This document shows positions 1-10,287 of a stretch of 64,000 bases of DNA, piece by piece. The number at the start of each line of letters is the position of its first letter. Positions within the stretch are counted from its first letter, which is position 1. The DNA is from Malaya genurostris (Eukaryota; Arthropoda; Insecta; Diptera; Culicidae): the NCBI RefSeq assembly GCF_030247185.1, contig NW_026682599.1, positions 1-64,000 of the forward strand, given 5' to 3'. A program made the position numbers and the translations under genes. Below the pieces are notes generated by a model, which was not told where the DNA came from, made no database searches, and saw only the letters and a program-made list of their open reading frames with translations.

Positions 1-5
1 TATAG

Positions 6-249
6 TTGTTTAACATCGTTTTGCTGAACTTCATGAATGTTTGTATTTTGCTTTCTGGAAGTGATACATCACATCGCATTTCCGTTATGAATTCAGATGC
101 CAAGTCATACATATTCTCTAATGTAACAGCGACGACACGACCTGCCACTCGACTATCAAAACTGTATCGCAAATTTAACTACCCCTCAGTAACTGGTAAT
201 GTCAAAATGGATTTGCTTGAAAAAATGTTGGAACTGGCAACACAAGTTG
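6..249 (+). CDS. possible 3' part of an unidentified coding exon
   Basis: An open frame runs from near the window edge and meets a good splice donor (AAGTTG then GTAAGT) at about 250. The peptide (for example the stretch KMDLLEKMLELATQVG) is mixed and soluble-looking and resembles nothing I recognise. The first Met at position 6 is not argued to be a true start; the exon could begin outside the window. It may be a chance frame beside a donor-like site. Confidence 0.25.
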
Positions 250-349
250 GTAAGTTATTGATTTTGAAAAACAGTTACCAGTAGCCTTGGTAACTACATA
301 TGGAATGTAAACAAAAACAAGAGATTCTCACTTGAAACGAAACCACTTT

Positions 350-415
350 GTATTTGGCCCGCTGGCATTTGGCCCGCTGGCAGGTATTTGTGTATTTGGC
401 CCGCTGGCAGGTATT
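350..415. repeat. short tandem repeat with TTTGGCCCGCTGGCA core
   Basis: The phrase TTTGGCCCGCTGGCA occurs three times in 66 bases, two of them followed by GGTATT. It lies just outside the LINE at 467-5214. No function is evident. Confidence 0.7.
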
Positions 416-453
416 AAATTCATTCTTTCAGAGAGTTTTGAGTTATTTTTGCT

Positions 454-466
454 CATTATTTGTATT
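454..466. repeat. target site duplication, left copy (13 bp)
   Basis: CATTATTTGTATT, identical to 5215-5227, bounds the poly(A) side of the minus-strand LINE. Confidence 0.9.
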
Positions 467-717
467 TTTTTTTTATTTTTTTAAATAACTATTTATTGGA
501 ATATGAGTTAAAATTAAATTATTAAGATTTAAGATTTAAATTGGGTGTTCAGCCACAAGTGGTGACTTTTCAGCCCTGTTATATATATATATATGATTTG
601 GTTATTACCATGAAGACATCATTTGCTTCCGCAATTCTGAGATTTTTGTGTAGGGAAAATTCTAAACCTACTTGTATTGTGTAATGGGGAAAAGGAACTT
701 ATATACTAACTTACTAA
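467..717 (-). other. LINE 3' UTR and poly(A) tail
   Basis: On the minus strand this holds a short (TA)n tract near 580-592, the 3' UTR shared with the truncated copy at 49478-50390, and a terminal A-rich tail. In the other copy the (TA)n has grown to about 116 units. Confidence 0.85.
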
Positions 718-3372
718 CTAATACAGAGAGCGAATCGATTCAATTGAAGATTGCATCGATTTTTGTCGGAATTTGCTTATAATATTATGTGACATTACAT
801 CTAATGGTTCTATATTTGTGAGTCTGTGTAACTCATTTGTACTAAACCAGGGAGGACGCTTCAGAATCATTTTCAGAATTTTATTCTGAATCCTTTGAAG
901 CGTTTTCTTCCTGGTGGAACAGCAGCTTGACCAAATTGGTACCGCATAAAGCATGGCTGGTCTGAAAATTTGTTTATAAATTAACAACTTGTTTTTTAGA
1001 CAGAGCTTAGAATTTCTGTTTATAAGAGGATATAAACATTTAATATATTTATTACACTTTGCCTGGATTCCTTCAATGTGATCCTTGAAAGTGAGTTTTT
1101 TGTCATACGTTAAACCTAAGTATTTAGCTTGATCAGACCATGTCAATTCCAAGCCATTCAATTTGAGAATGTGATTATTGTTTGGTTTAGGAAAAGAAGC
1201 TCTTGGCTTGTGAGGAAAGATAATTAATTGCGTTTTTGCTGCATTTGGTTTAATTTTCCATTTTGACAGATAATCACTGAAAATATTTAAACTTCTTTGT
1301 AGGCGACTGCAGATCACTCTTAGATTTCTACCTGTGGCTAACAGACTTGTGTCGTCACAGAATAGCGATTTCTGACAACCAACGGGTAGATTTGGAAGAT
1401 CAGAAGTGAAAATATTATACAAGATTGGATCTACACTCGAACCCTGCGGAACACCGGCTCGTACGGGTAGCAATTCAGATTTACAATTCTGATAGCTAAC
1501 CTGAAGAGTACGATCAGTTAAATAATTTTGAATCATTTTGATCAAATAAATAGGAAACTGGAAATCAGACATTTTTGCTATTAAACCTTTGTGCCAAACA
1601 CTGTCGAATGCTTTTTCTATGTCTAGAAGAGCAACTCCAGTGGATAACCCAGAAGATTTATTTGTTTTTATCATGTTCGTAACTCTTACAAGTTGATGAG
1701 TAGTTGAATGTTCATGACGAAATCCAAACTGCTCTGGTAAAAAAATTGAATTCTCATTTATATGAGTCATCATTCTCAACAAGATATTTTTTTCAAAAAG
1801 TTTACTGATAGAAGAAAGTAAGCTAATTGGTCGATAGCTTGATGTTTCTGCTGGGTTTTTATCAGGTTTTAGGATAGGAATTACTTTAGCGTTTTTCCAT
1901 CTTTTTGGGAAGTAAGCTAATGAAAAACACTTGTTGAAAATTTTAACCAGGAGTCTCAAGGCAACATCGGGAAGATTTTTAATAAGAATATTAAAAATTC
2001 CATCATTAACAGGAGCCTTCATGTTTTTGAGTTTCCTAATAATTGATTTAATTTCATCAAAATTCGTCTCAATAAAGTCATCGTGTGATAACACTTGGGT
2101 TGAAATATGATCATACTTCAGTGAGACTTTATTTTCAATAGGACTCACAACGTTTAAATTAAAATTGTGGACACTCTCGAACTGCTGAGCTAGCTTTTGA
2201 GCTTTTTCACCATTTGTAAGAAGTATTTGATTTCCTTCCTTGAGAGCAGGAATTGGTTTCTGAGGTTTCTTAAGAACCTTAGAAAGTTTCCAGAAAGGTT
2301 TAGAATATGGTTTAATTTGTTCAACTTCTTTAGCGAAATTTTCATTTCGCAAAAGAGTAAATCTATGTTTAATTTCTTTTTGTAAATCCTTAACTATGTT
2401 TTTCATAGCAGGATCACGAGAACGTTGATATTGTCGTCGACGAACATTCTTCAACCGAATGAGCAGTTGAAGATTGTCATCGATGATAGGAGAATTTAAT
2501 TTAGTTTGAGCTTTGGGAACTGAAAGATTTCTAGCTTCGATAATATAATGATTCAAATTATCAATTGCTGTGTCGATGTCCGCAGAATTTTCTAAAATAG
2601 TTTCATCATCCACATGATTTTCAATGTGAGATCTGTAATCCAACCAATTAGCTCTATGATAGTTGAAAATATAACTAATTGGATTAATTATGGCTTCGTT
2701 GGAAAGTCTGAATGTTACAGGAAGATGATCTGAGTCAAAGTCAGCATGAGTAATCGGTTCACTACAAATGTGACTTTGATCTGTTAGAACCAGATCAATT
2801 GTAGACGGGTTTTTCACGGAAGAGAAACAAGTAGGATTACTGGGATGAAGAACTGTGAAGTAACCATCTGAGAGTTGATTATGAAGTATTTTACCATTAC
2901 TGTTATTTTGCCTACAATTCCACTGGACATGCTTAGCATTTAAGTCCCCTATTACGAAAAATTTCGATCGATATCTTGTAAGTTTTTGCAAATCGCCTTT
3001 AAAGAAATTTAATTGTTCGCCGGTGCATTGGAATGGCAAATATGCTCCAGCGATGAAATAAATTCCATGAATGGTTTCAACTTCGATTCCCAAGCTTTCA
3101 ATAACTTTAGTATTGAAAGAAGGTAAAATTCGATGTTTAATTTGCCGTTGGACAAAAATGGCAACTCCACCACCCATTCCAGTAAACCTGTCAAATCGAT
3201 GAACCACATAATGTGGATTACTTTTCAATTTTACATTTGGTTTAAGAAAAGTTTCTGTCACAATGGCAATATGAATTTTGTGAACCTTGAGAAAATTATA
3301 AAATTCATCTTCACTCGATTTCAAAGATCGAGCATTCCAATTTAAAATATTCAAATAATTATTTAACATCAC
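718..3372 (-). CDS. Jockey-clade LINE ORF2: AP endonuclease plus reverse transcriptase
   Basis: An 884-residue uninterrupted frame. The N-terminal ~230 residues are an APE-type endonuclease: NWNARSL near residue 11, TETFLKP near 39, GDLNAKH near 142 and SDHLP near 214. The reverse transcriptase follows, with RPISLLSSISKLFEKN, the first catalytic Asp in DIEKAFDSV, PQGSSVDP, and the active-site box as FCDD instead of the usual FADD. There is no RNase H domain, as expected for Jockey. The start overlaps the end of ORF1 by 14 bases in another frame, a common arrangement that couples ORF2 to ORF1 translation. The product would nick the target and copy LINE RNA in place. Full-length frame, so possibly still expressible. 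Confidence 0.93.
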   Translation of the reverse strand: MMLNNYLNILNWNARSLKSSEDEFYNFLKVHKIHIAIVTETFLKPNVKLKSNPHYVVHRFDRFTGMGGGVAIFVQRQIKHRILPSFNTKVIESLGIEVETIHGIYFIAGAYLPFQCTGEQLNFFKGDLQKLTRYRSKFFVIGDLNAKHVQWNCRQNNSNGKILHNQLSDGYFTVLHPSNPTCFSSVKNPSTIDLVLTDQSHICSEPITHADFDSDHLPVTFRLSNEAIINPISYIFNYHRANWLDYRSHIENHVDDETILENSADIDTAIDNLNHYIIEARNLSVPKAQTKLNSPIIDDNLQLLIRLKNVRRRQYQRSRDPAMKNIVKDLQKEIKHRFTLLRNENFAKEVEQIKPYSKPFWKLSKVLKKPQKPIPALKEGNQILLTNGEKAQKLAQQFESVHNFNLNVVSPIENKVSLKYDHISTQVLSHDDFIETNFDEIKSIIRKLKNMKAPVNDGIFNILIKNLPDVALRLLVKIFNKCFSLAYFPKRWKNAKVIPILKPDKNPAETSSYRPISLLSSISKLFEKNILLRMMTHINENSIFLPEQFGFRHEHSTTHQLVRVTNMIKTNKSSGLSTGVALLDIEKAFDSVWHKGLIAKMSDFQFPIYLIKMIQNYLTDRTLQVSYQNCKSELLPVRAGVPQGSSVDPILYNIFTSDLPNLPVGCQKSLFCDDTSLLATGRNLRVICSRLQRSLNIFSDYLSKWKIKPNAAKTQLIIFPHKPRASFPKPNNNHILKLNGLELTWSDQAKYLGLTYDKKLTFKDHIEGIQAKCNKYIKCLYPLINRNSKLCLKNKLLIYKQIFRPAMLYAVPIWSSCCSTRKKTLQRIQNKILKMILKRPPWFSTNELHRLTNIEPLDVMSHNIISKFRQKSMQSSIESIRSLY

Positions 3373-4909
3373 TGTTAAATTTTAAATTCATTATAATATT
3401 ATTTGCAAATTTCCATCCGATTTGAAATGCTTCAAAAAGTGATGAAGTCGAATTCATTTGGATGATCATTTGAAAAAGTTGATCTTGTAGGTAGATCATT
3501 TTATTTTCAGTTATATCGCCTAAATCGACTTCATTTAAAGAAGCGAATGGTATTGAAGGAATATTTGTAGGTAGACTGCCATTAGAAGAAGATGATTTGG
3601 CCGGTCTACCTATTAATAAATTGTTTTCGTTAGAAGAAGAACTGCAAGGCGGTCCTGTGTTTTGATTATTTACATTAGAAGAAATAGGTGATAGATTTCT
3701 ACCTAATATACCAGCATAACTGACATTAGAAGAAGATGATGATGAGGTCGATCTACCTGTCAATAAATTGTTTTAGTTAGAAGACGAATTGGCAGGCGTA
3801 CCTGTTTTTTGTTTAGAAGAAATCAGTGCCTTAAAAGAATTAGGCGTGGCACCTGTAACGGTTTTCTGATTTTCAGGTATGTTCTGTAAATTTAAGGTCG
3901 TTGATTTGACTTGTTGTCGAAGCGAACGAGCGTTTAAAATTTTTTCCCTGACCGGACATTTAAAAAAATTGGATTTATGATTTCCATTGCAATTTGAACA
4001 TGAAAATTCATCAGTGGTTTCATTCATTGGACAAACGTCTTTCGAATGCGATTTACCACAATTCAAACACCGTATATCCATATGACAATTTTTGGTTCCA
4101 TGACCGAAGCCTTGGCAACGACGACATTGCGTTAAGTTTGCAATACGATTATGCCGTTTATAATGTTCCCAATGAATTTTAATGTGGGAAATGAAACGTA
4201 CTTTTTCTAAAATTTTCAAATTGTTTACATCACTTCGATTGAAGTGTATTAGGTAAAGTTCATGGGAAATTCCAGAGCGTGGTTTAGAAGTACCATTCGC
4301 TCTTTTTTTCATAAGTATTACTTGGGAAGGGGCAAAACCAAGCAGTTCTTTTAGTTCATTTTTAATTTCATCAATACTTTGATCATTTGATAATCCTTTC
4401 AAGACAGCCTTGAAGGGTCTGTCTGATTTTATATCATATGAATAAAATTTATGAAGTTTCTCGGACAAATATCGAATAAGACGTTCGTAATCTTCCAATC
4501 CATCCACCAAGACTCGACATTCTCCTCTTCGTCCGATTTGAAATGAGACTTTTACTTCCGGGAGAAAAGTAGAAAGCTCAGTACGGAATGCTTTGAAGTC
4601 GGAAATCATCACCGTCACTGGTGGCATAGATTGATGTTTCTTCCCAGAACGACAAGCGTCCATTTTGGGAATTTTTGAAGAACTTTCTTCTATGTCGCTA
4701 CAATCGGATTCAGGAAGAATCTCGTAAATATTGTTAGACGGCATAGGATCAACGGAAGGGAAATCCGTCCGTTGTCTTTTATTTTTACATTCAGATTCTA
4801 TAAGATCGTGAATGTTATTAGATAAATGTTGAATAACGGATTGTGATTTATTCCGTATTGAATTATTTTTAGCCTTAGGCTTGTTGCCTTTCCGGTTGGA
4901 CGCAGGCAT
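3359..4909 (-). pseudogene. Jockey-clade LINE ORF1 (zinc-knuckle nucleic-acid-binding protein) with one nonsense codon
   Basis: The frame starts at 4909 and carries tandem CCHC knuckles (CRRCQGFGHGTKNC, CLNCGKSHSKDVC, CSNCNGNHKSNFFKC) near residues 260-320. It meets TAA at 3773-3775, then continues in the same frame to 3359. The tail has repeated Ser/Asn phrases; the sister repeat SSSNENNLL has Glu where this copy has the stop, so a GAA to TAA change is the likely lesion. The family role is binding LINE RNA. Upstream the 5' UTR runs to 5214. Readthrough cannot be excluded, but simple decay is more likely. Confidence 0.88.
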
Positions 4910-4994
4910 TTTTGAAATTTTAAATTAAATTAACTAGGCTAAATTAGTCTTCGATTAGACTCCTAGCTAGCCTTAAAAAAGGCTGATTAATTTC

Positions 4995-5088
4995 TTAGTC
5001 ACTCTAATATCACTCTTTGTATCACTTAGTCACTCTAATATCACTCTTTGTATCACTTAGTCACTCTTTGTATCACTTAGTCACTTAG
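4995..5088. repeat. tandem repeat in LINE 5' UTR
   Basis: Units of TCACTCTAATA and TCACTCTTTGTATCACTTAG alternate several times. It falls inside the LINE 5' UTR, a position where LINEs often keep repeated promoter or leader modules. Confidence 0.75.
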
Positions 5089-5214
5089 ATTCAGGTAGCC
5101 TTGAAAAAGACTGAAGCCTTGAATCAATGAAACTCTAGGTAGCCAGAAAAAAAAAATTCCAGGAGCCAAGAGCTATACGCGTGCGGTGCGAACGACTGTT
5201 CAACACCGACTTGA

Positions 5215-5227
5215 CATTATTTGTATT
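5215..5227. repeat. target site duplication, right copy (13 bp)
   Basis: CATTATTTGTATT, identical to 454-466, bounds the 5' end of the minus-strand LINE. Confidence 0.9.
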
Positions 5228-5660
5228 AATTTGTATCTTTTTATAGCCAGTCAGATACCTCTAGCTTCAGCTATCACCTCGATGTCTGTTTCCATAATCT
5301 TCTCAAAGTTACGTGTCACAATATCAACATCGTCAGCGAAGCCAAAGAGCTGTACGTACTTTGGGAAGATCGTGTTGATCTGCGCTCTTCGAAGCAATAT
5401 TGAACTAGAGACAAAAGAATCCAAAACCTTGCCGTAGCCCTCTCTGAGACTTGAAACGACTCGAGAGCGTCCCAGATACTTGGATGTAGCACATTACTCT
5501 ATCCATCGTAGCTTCGACCAATCACGTCAAATTATACGGAAATCCGCATTCGTGCATAATCTGCCATAGCGATTGTGTCGTACGCCGCTTTGAAGTCAAT
5601 GGCGCGTTGTATTCTCGACACTTCTGGAGTATTTGTCTCATAACGAATATTTAATTCGTA
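5228..5660 (-). pseudogene. relic of an RTE-type LINE reverse transcriptase
   Basis: Reading the minus strand in shifting frames gives RT phrases: TSKRRTT (a decayed FKAAYDT box), LWQIMHECGFPYNL, LVEATMDRVMCYIQVSGTLS, RGLRQG, and LFGFADDVDIVTRNFEKIMET with the catalytic DD. This order is typical of RTE-like LINEs. Several frameshifts and stops separate the pieces. The Jockey LINE at 467-5214 is inserted against its 3' side. Confidence 0.75.
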
Positions 5661-5859
5661 GTGGCGTACCGTACCGGCAACGTAAATTATTCACTACCAA
5701 AAATTTGATTTCGGTTGTTTAAGGCAATAAAAAACTTCTCGTGTGTTATCTTCAGAGGGAATATATTCATCTAACTAAGCATTTATCACTTTCATAACGG
5801 TCCCAGAATTACATTCCTCGTTTAATGTTTTTCTCGAGCTTCCTGGTTTAAAACTAGTC

Positions 5860-6655
5860 CACCAAGCCGATTGAATGTACTTTTTGATAACTCCTGGCGA
5901 CCACAGTGTTTCTATAAACTTGGTGGACATATCAGCATTGTTTAAGGTTGTCAAAAATTTTTAACGTGCCTGTTCAACGTCACTAGTTTGTAATTGCTCT
6001 TGCTGGATTGAACTTTGAAGTGCCGATTGGGCTAGATCTATGTAACCGGTAACCAGATTTCAGAGGTGATTTCAAAGCATTTATGAAGTCTTGTTCCAAG
6101 CAACTAGATTGCGTTCCATTCGATCGTCGAATGCACTTCCGAATAATGAAAAATACATCATCCAACATGCTGGAGCATAGCTGCCCCGTTTCAATGCTTT
6201 CTTCCATGAAATAACGCTCAAAAAGTAAATAGATCCAAAGAATTTCCTGCATTTGCGCATTCAATCGGGACTTTTCAGTCAACTCATTTAAAGTATTTGG
6301 TTCCAGGGAACTTTTTTCGAGATCAAACTAAAAAACACAAAACGTTTAGAAATCCATTTATATGAAGATAAACCACTCACCAAGAATCGGCGTTTGACCA
6401 ATTTTATAAGTTTTATGATTATAATTCAGCCCTCGAATGAATTATTGTTATGTGTTCCCTGATCGTGCATTCCAAGTAAAGGAAAAATTTTGAAGAATCG
6501 TTCTACCGATGCCAAATTATCTTTTTTGATTGCATCATCAAACTTCTGACAAACGACATCGCGGATTTGTGTCGTTGCTTGTTCTAGTGTAGAAACAACT
6601 TTTCGAACGGAAGCTATCGATCCAGACACGTCATCAGCAATTTTTTGTAAAAGGT
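5860..6655 (-). pseudogene. COG4: decayed COG4 (conserved oligomeric Golgi complex subunit 4) copy
   Basis: The upstream piece (about 6426-6655) reads KIADDVSGS then FDDAIKKDNLASVERFFKIF, the hallmark N-terminal COG4 segment. A TTTTTTAG acceptor at about 6331 then precedes LNELTEKSRLNAQMQE, ILWIYLLFERYFMEES, GQLCSSMLDDVFFIIRKCI and FINALKSPLKSGY. After a frameshift near 6045 it continues GYIDLAQSALQSSIQQ and LNNADMSTKFIETLW, broken by a TAA. Compared with COG4 as I recall it, blocks are missing between these pieces and the first segment ends early at a stop. COG4 is part of the Golgi tethering complex; this copy cannot make it. The remaining intron trace suggests a duplicated gene fragment, not a processed copy. 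Confidence 0.8.
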
Positions 6656-6994
6656 TTTAAATAATTAAATGTGGAATTTTCCATAACTATTTCAAACTGT
6701 TTGTTTATTTATTCTGGTGCTCCTTGGTAACTAGTCCATAGCAACTTAAACAGTGTTGCTCGAATAGTTAGTTTTTGTCATTTTCGGGGGGTTGCTATAT
6801 TTATGGTAACTGGTGGTAAATCGCTCACGAACACTTTTTATTCCGATTTTTCTTCGGAGTGTCTGGTCGTGTCGTCGGTAACAGGGTTCATAAAAAATCC
6901 GGCATTCGTAATAGTAGCTTCAACATTGTTTATATTGTTGGAACATCCTTCTATGGCATCGATATTTGTATTAACTTGTGGAGACTCATTTGTT

Positions 6995-7192
6995 TCAATC
7001 GCTAATTCTTTGTTCATTGGATGAAATTTCAGCAAATGTCTTTAAAATACGTGTTTGTTTGACCACTGAACATCGGAATGGTAATTCATTTGAAACTGAA
7101 GTTTTGAGTTTATGGATTCGAATAAAATGATGTTTAAGTTCATCTACGTGTCCCGGTATGAACTCATTACAATCCGGAATATGACATCGCAA
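6995..7192 (-). pseudogene. C2H2 zinc-finger-like fragment, unidentified
   Basis: A 65-residue frame begins MRCHIPDCNEFIPGHVDELK and continues HHFIRIHK, giving one C2H2 finger spacing. The frame then shifts: the neighbouring frame 6838-7035 continues with an acidic, low-complexity segment. No full gene could be assembled. It may be a fragment of a host or transposon-derived zinc-finger protein. Confidence 0.35.
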
Positions 7193-7199
7193 ACCTTAC

Positions 7200-7993
7200 G
7201 TTGATTTGTATTTGTTTTTAAGTTGTAAATTTATATAAAATGTGACCATTACCTTCCAATATAGACAGACTTTCCTGGTCCAGTTTTTCCCTTAGTTCTT
7301 CCATTTACAGTCGGTTTTATACTAACAAGAAAACGAGTGAGTAATATACATAAATTGGGATAAACTTCCGAATATAATTTACTCCAGAACAATATAAAAA
7401 CAATTATTTTTGGTTTTTCGCAGCTGAACATGGAGCCGTTTTTTCACTTTTTGTTTTTTTTTCCACACACTCAAGGCTTGTTTTAATTCATCTACAGCCG
7501 CTACACGCATCTCGAAAAATGATTAAAAATAAACCTTCAATTTTGCCTTAAATATAACCATTTTATCACTAATCTATTTTTTCATACAAATGATTAAAAA
7601 TTAGTCAAAAATGGTTATGTTATTTTTAGCGTGTTGTTCTTACCCTTCAGTGTTGCTAGTTTCTCAAATTGTGAAAATTACCTCCACTTGATGTCCCAAA
7701 ACACTATCTGATGCATTTTAGGTAAACCGACAAGTTATTGTGAGAAAATCGATCCAAAAATCTCTAATTTTCATGCAATTAACGAAGTAAATCATAGAAC
7801 GATTGTATAACTGATTGTTTATGTACGTTGCAATTAGCTGATTTTGAAGTTCCGATTTAGATCTCAACAAGATGGCGTCGTGACAGGAGACACAAATTAA
7901 AATGGACATACTTTGTGAAAACATTTGATGATGAACCAAGTAATGAACACTGAAATACATTTACATTATAATTTACATTAAAGGAAGTCAAGG
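7200..7993. other. no recognisable gene or repeat
   Basis: AT-rich sequence. Only short frames without coding character; I see no motif, TIR or RNA gene. Confidence 0.5.
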
Positions 7994-8189
7994 TGTTGGA
8001 AATCAATTTCCTACTACTTCCTCTTCGACCAGTAAGGCAGATACCACTTCAACATTCCTGTCACCTTTCATCCCTTTTCTCATTCATTATAATAAAACCC
8101 TAACCTTACAAGTATATATACCAACACGTGAAATAAAACTTCGTTATTTTTACTGAACTTAATCGCTGTGTGTCGTTCTTATTCCAACT
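7994..8189 (+). mobile_element. possible solo LTR (about 196 bp)
   Basis: The stretch starts TGTTGGAAATC and ends ATTCCAACT, a short terminal inverted repeat (GTTGGAA with TTCCAAC). Inside are a TATA-like TATATA near 8114 and an AATAAA near 8131, the promoter plus polyadenylation order of an LTR. I do not see a convincing 5-bp target duplication, and the last base is T instead of A. It could be an unrelated AT-rich segment. Confidence 0.35.
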
Positions 8190-8383
8190 GATTAATCTGT
8201 TTACCCAAAAGATGTGACGACGTTGCATATTGGACGTTGGAATTCCATGTCAACTTATGAAGTCAACATTTTCAAACTAGATAATTGTATGGAATTACAA
8301 TTCAATTGTTAAGCTTGTGGTTTTACCTTGAAAGTTTTGCGAAAAGTAAGGCGTCAAATATAAAATCAGTGCGATAAATCGTG

Positions 8384-8441
8384 ACAGAAAAAGTAAACAA
8401 AGAGAAACTGTCATTTGCAGATAGGCCCTTTTGTCGTGGGA
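8384..8441 (+). repeat. half copy of MITE family A
   Basis: Contains GTAAACAAAGAGAAACTGTC and a decayed GGCCCTTTT end, matching the right terminal repeat of the MITE at 8486-8734. Confidence 0.6.
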
Positions 8442-8485
8442 CTGTCGATATGATTAGTGAATACAGATAAATACAGATATTTCTC

Positions 8486-8734
8486 GACGAACATTAGAAA
8501 AGGTCCCAAGTGCAACTGACAATTTCTCTTGGTTTACATTCTCTTTCAATTATCACGGCAAATTCCAGTAATTTAGAACAAATTATATAGTGCCTATAGA
8601 AAGTTGTTGGTTTGTGCTGTCTTCCTGTGTGAAATGTTAGATGGAAAGATTGCTGATTGGACCGTAATACTCGAAAGAGAAAGTAAACACAGAGAAACTG
8701 TCAGTTGCACTTGGGACCTTTTCTAATGTTCGTC
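8486..8734. mobile_element. MITE family A, intact palindromic-end copy (249 bp)
   Basis: The left end begins GACGAACATTAGAAAAGGTC and the right end is its inverse, ending GACCTTTTCTAATGTTCGTC. The first 36 bases of each end match perfectly, with weaker similarity for about 15 more. There is no ORF. Further copies lie at 8384-8441 and 19792-20668. It stops about 118 bp before the PIGN start codon, so it may form part of that gene's upstream region. Confidence 0.85.
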
Positions 8735-8852
8735 TTCATTTATACCATTTATACTGAGAAATACAGATTTCCTATGAAAATATCTGGCATCTCTGGCTGT
8801 GCGTAACAGATACGTCAAATTGCTCAATAAGTGGAATAAGATTTGAATAACA

Positions 8853-8983
8853 ATGAAATTATTCGCTACAATTGCTGTGTGTGTCCATATATCATTTTTA
8901 TTATCAATTTTTTACATATATTTCCGGTCGCCAGTTTTAGAAGATCTTCCCATTGGTAAAAATGGAAACGGGTTAGCAAACCG
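8853..8983 (+). CDS. PIGN: PIGN exon 1: signal anchor of GPI ethanolamine phosphate transferase 1
   Basis: The frame starts MKLFATIAVCVHISFLLSIF and continues YIYFRSPVLEDLPIG, the conserved PIGN N-terminus: a membrane anchor at residues ~4-22, then the IYF.SPV motif. It ends at a donor CG|GTATGT after GNGLAN plus two bases of an Arg codon. Those two bases join the first base of exon 2 (44727) to give Arg followed by VVVFVADGLR, matching the PIGN family. PIGN (yeast Mcd4) is an ER multi-pass enzyme that adds ethanolamine phosphate to the first mannose of GPI precursors. The start is the first ATG of a frame matching the family N-terminus. Confidence 0.88.
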
Positions 8984-9125
8984 GTATGTATTAATAAAAG
9001 TAAAATGGTACAGCCGAATGTCTTTTTAATAGTACCGGTGGAAGTACGGAGATGGAGGCACAATATAAATGGAAATATTCAGCGCATTTCGTTCAAAATA
9101 TATTCGGGTTTAAGCAGATTTTTAT

Positions 9126-9139
9126 TGGTAATATTATTT
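9126..9139. repeat. target site duplication, left copy (14 bp)
   Basis: TGGTAATATTATTT, identical to 10288-10301; it abuts the A-rich tail of the minus-strand ORF1-only element. Confidence 0.85.
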
Positions 9140-10287
9140 TTTTTATTTAAAAGATATTTTATTCTGGCCTATTTGCTTACAAGCTTTACGTGGCCGATTT
9201 AGCTGAGTTTTTAGATAAATTTATTTTTGTATTGGATCTCGTTGTCACCCTTTTTCTGGGCGGAGAGGAGCTTCCATTTTCCTCCTGCGAGGATTGAGGG
9301 GCAGTTTGTTCGTGGTTCGTCTCGTCATCGATTGCCGTGGTATTGTTGGTTTCGTTGCTAGTTGCTGTAGATGCGCCTTGTACATTGTTTGCAGTTGCTG
9401 GTTGGTTGGATGGTAAGCTGTTAACTGCAGCTGGTGTACTTTGTTCTATAGGGGTTACGTTGGATGGTTTCGTTGAAGGGGATACTTCCCTGTTGTTGGT
9501 AACTGTCACAGGTGTACTGGGGTTGCTTGGGGTTGATGTTAAGGAAGCACCGTTGTCCTTTGTTATAGATGTCTCCTTGTTCGGTTTATCACATGGCTTA
9601 CCGCAGTGAACAGCTTTTTGGCAATATTGACATGTGGCCATCTGATTGTCTTAGGTAACAAGTGATTTGTACGGTATTCTTGTATACTGACCGAATGTCA
9701 CATAAGAAGGTATAGGCCTCCTCAAGCGCATGCGTAACAAACGTACGCCATTTAGAATACCGGGGAAAAAATTCTTCCACTTTTCTTTTTCGATAGACAG
9801 AATCTCTCCGTATTGAGACATGGTATGGCGAATATAAGGATCGATGACGCTTGAGGGAAGATCATGCACACGCACTTCTATAGCACTATCTTCCATATAT
9901 ACTGGAATGTTGTACGTGATATTTGCATGCTCCACATAGTGCACATTATTATTGTCTTTAGCGAATTGAATTGCATCCAACTCTTTATAGAACTGGATAT
10001 AAACAACATTATTGGTCTTATTGCATTGAAGTAAATGCACACGTTTAATGTCAAGATGCATTTGCTCCTAAAGCAAACCTTCAAGTTCTCGTATCGAAGG
10101 TCGAATTTTGCTCTGTCTGAAGTCAACAATAATTGTATTTTTTCGTACCGGCGGTAACTTTTGTTCGTTTGGTTCACTCATTTTCGAGGTCTATTATTCA
10201 CTACACAATACTGTACTTGGTTTCTTCTGTACCCAACGTAAGCGGTTTTGTTTTATCGACTGACTTGGATGAGATGTAAACCCGCAC
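9140..10287 (-). mobile_element. ORF1-only LINE derivative (LOA-like ORF1) with its own target duplication
   Basis: A 1148-bp insertion bounded by 14-bp duplications. On the minus strand it holds a short 5' UTR with TCAGTC (an initiator-like match), a single ORF1-type gene, and then directly an AATAAA and an A-rich tail. There is no endonuclease or reverse transcriptase, although both ends are defined by the duplication. So it was inserted as an ORF1-only RNA, like mammalian half-LINEs (HAL1), and must have used another element's ORF2 protein. Confidence 0.8.
9186..10180 (-). pseudogene. LINE ORF1 protein (LOA-like) with two nonsense codons
   Basis: From 10180 the frame reads MSEPNEQKLPPVRKN and continues through a TAG (near 10070) and a TAA (9651-9653), both in the same frame, to 9186. 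Recognisable parts: VYIQFYKELDAIQFAKD and IEVRVHDLPSSVIDPYIR (RRM-like region), VTFGQYTRIPYKSLVT, then a zinc knuckle CQYCQKAVHCGKPC, then a low-complexity Thr/Ser/Asn tail and a basic end. This domain order is that of LOA/I-type LINE ORF1 proteins, which bind element RNA. Without the two stops it would be about 331 residues. The two stops show the copy is old or was inactive for some time. Confidence 0.78.

Larger units (their letters stand above)
467..5214 (-). mobile_element. full-length Jockey-clade LINE, flanked by 13-bp target duplications
   Basis: The 13-mer CATTATTTGTATT flanks the element at 454-466 and 5215-5227, fixing both ends. On the minus strand it reads: a 5' UTR with a tandem repeat, ORF1 with zinc knuckles, ORF2 with endonuclease and reverse transcriptase, then a 3' UTR with a short (TA)n and a poly(A) tail (poly-T at 467-482 on +). 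ORF2 is open, but ORF1 has one nonsense codon, so this copy is probably not autonomous. A 5'-truncated copy of the same family lies at 49478-50390. Structure and lack of an RNase H domain fit the Jockey clade. Confidence 0.95.

Noticed and set aside
9337..9609. Val/Leu-rich plus-strand frame
   Set aside because: Antisense of the low-complexity tail of LINE ORF1.
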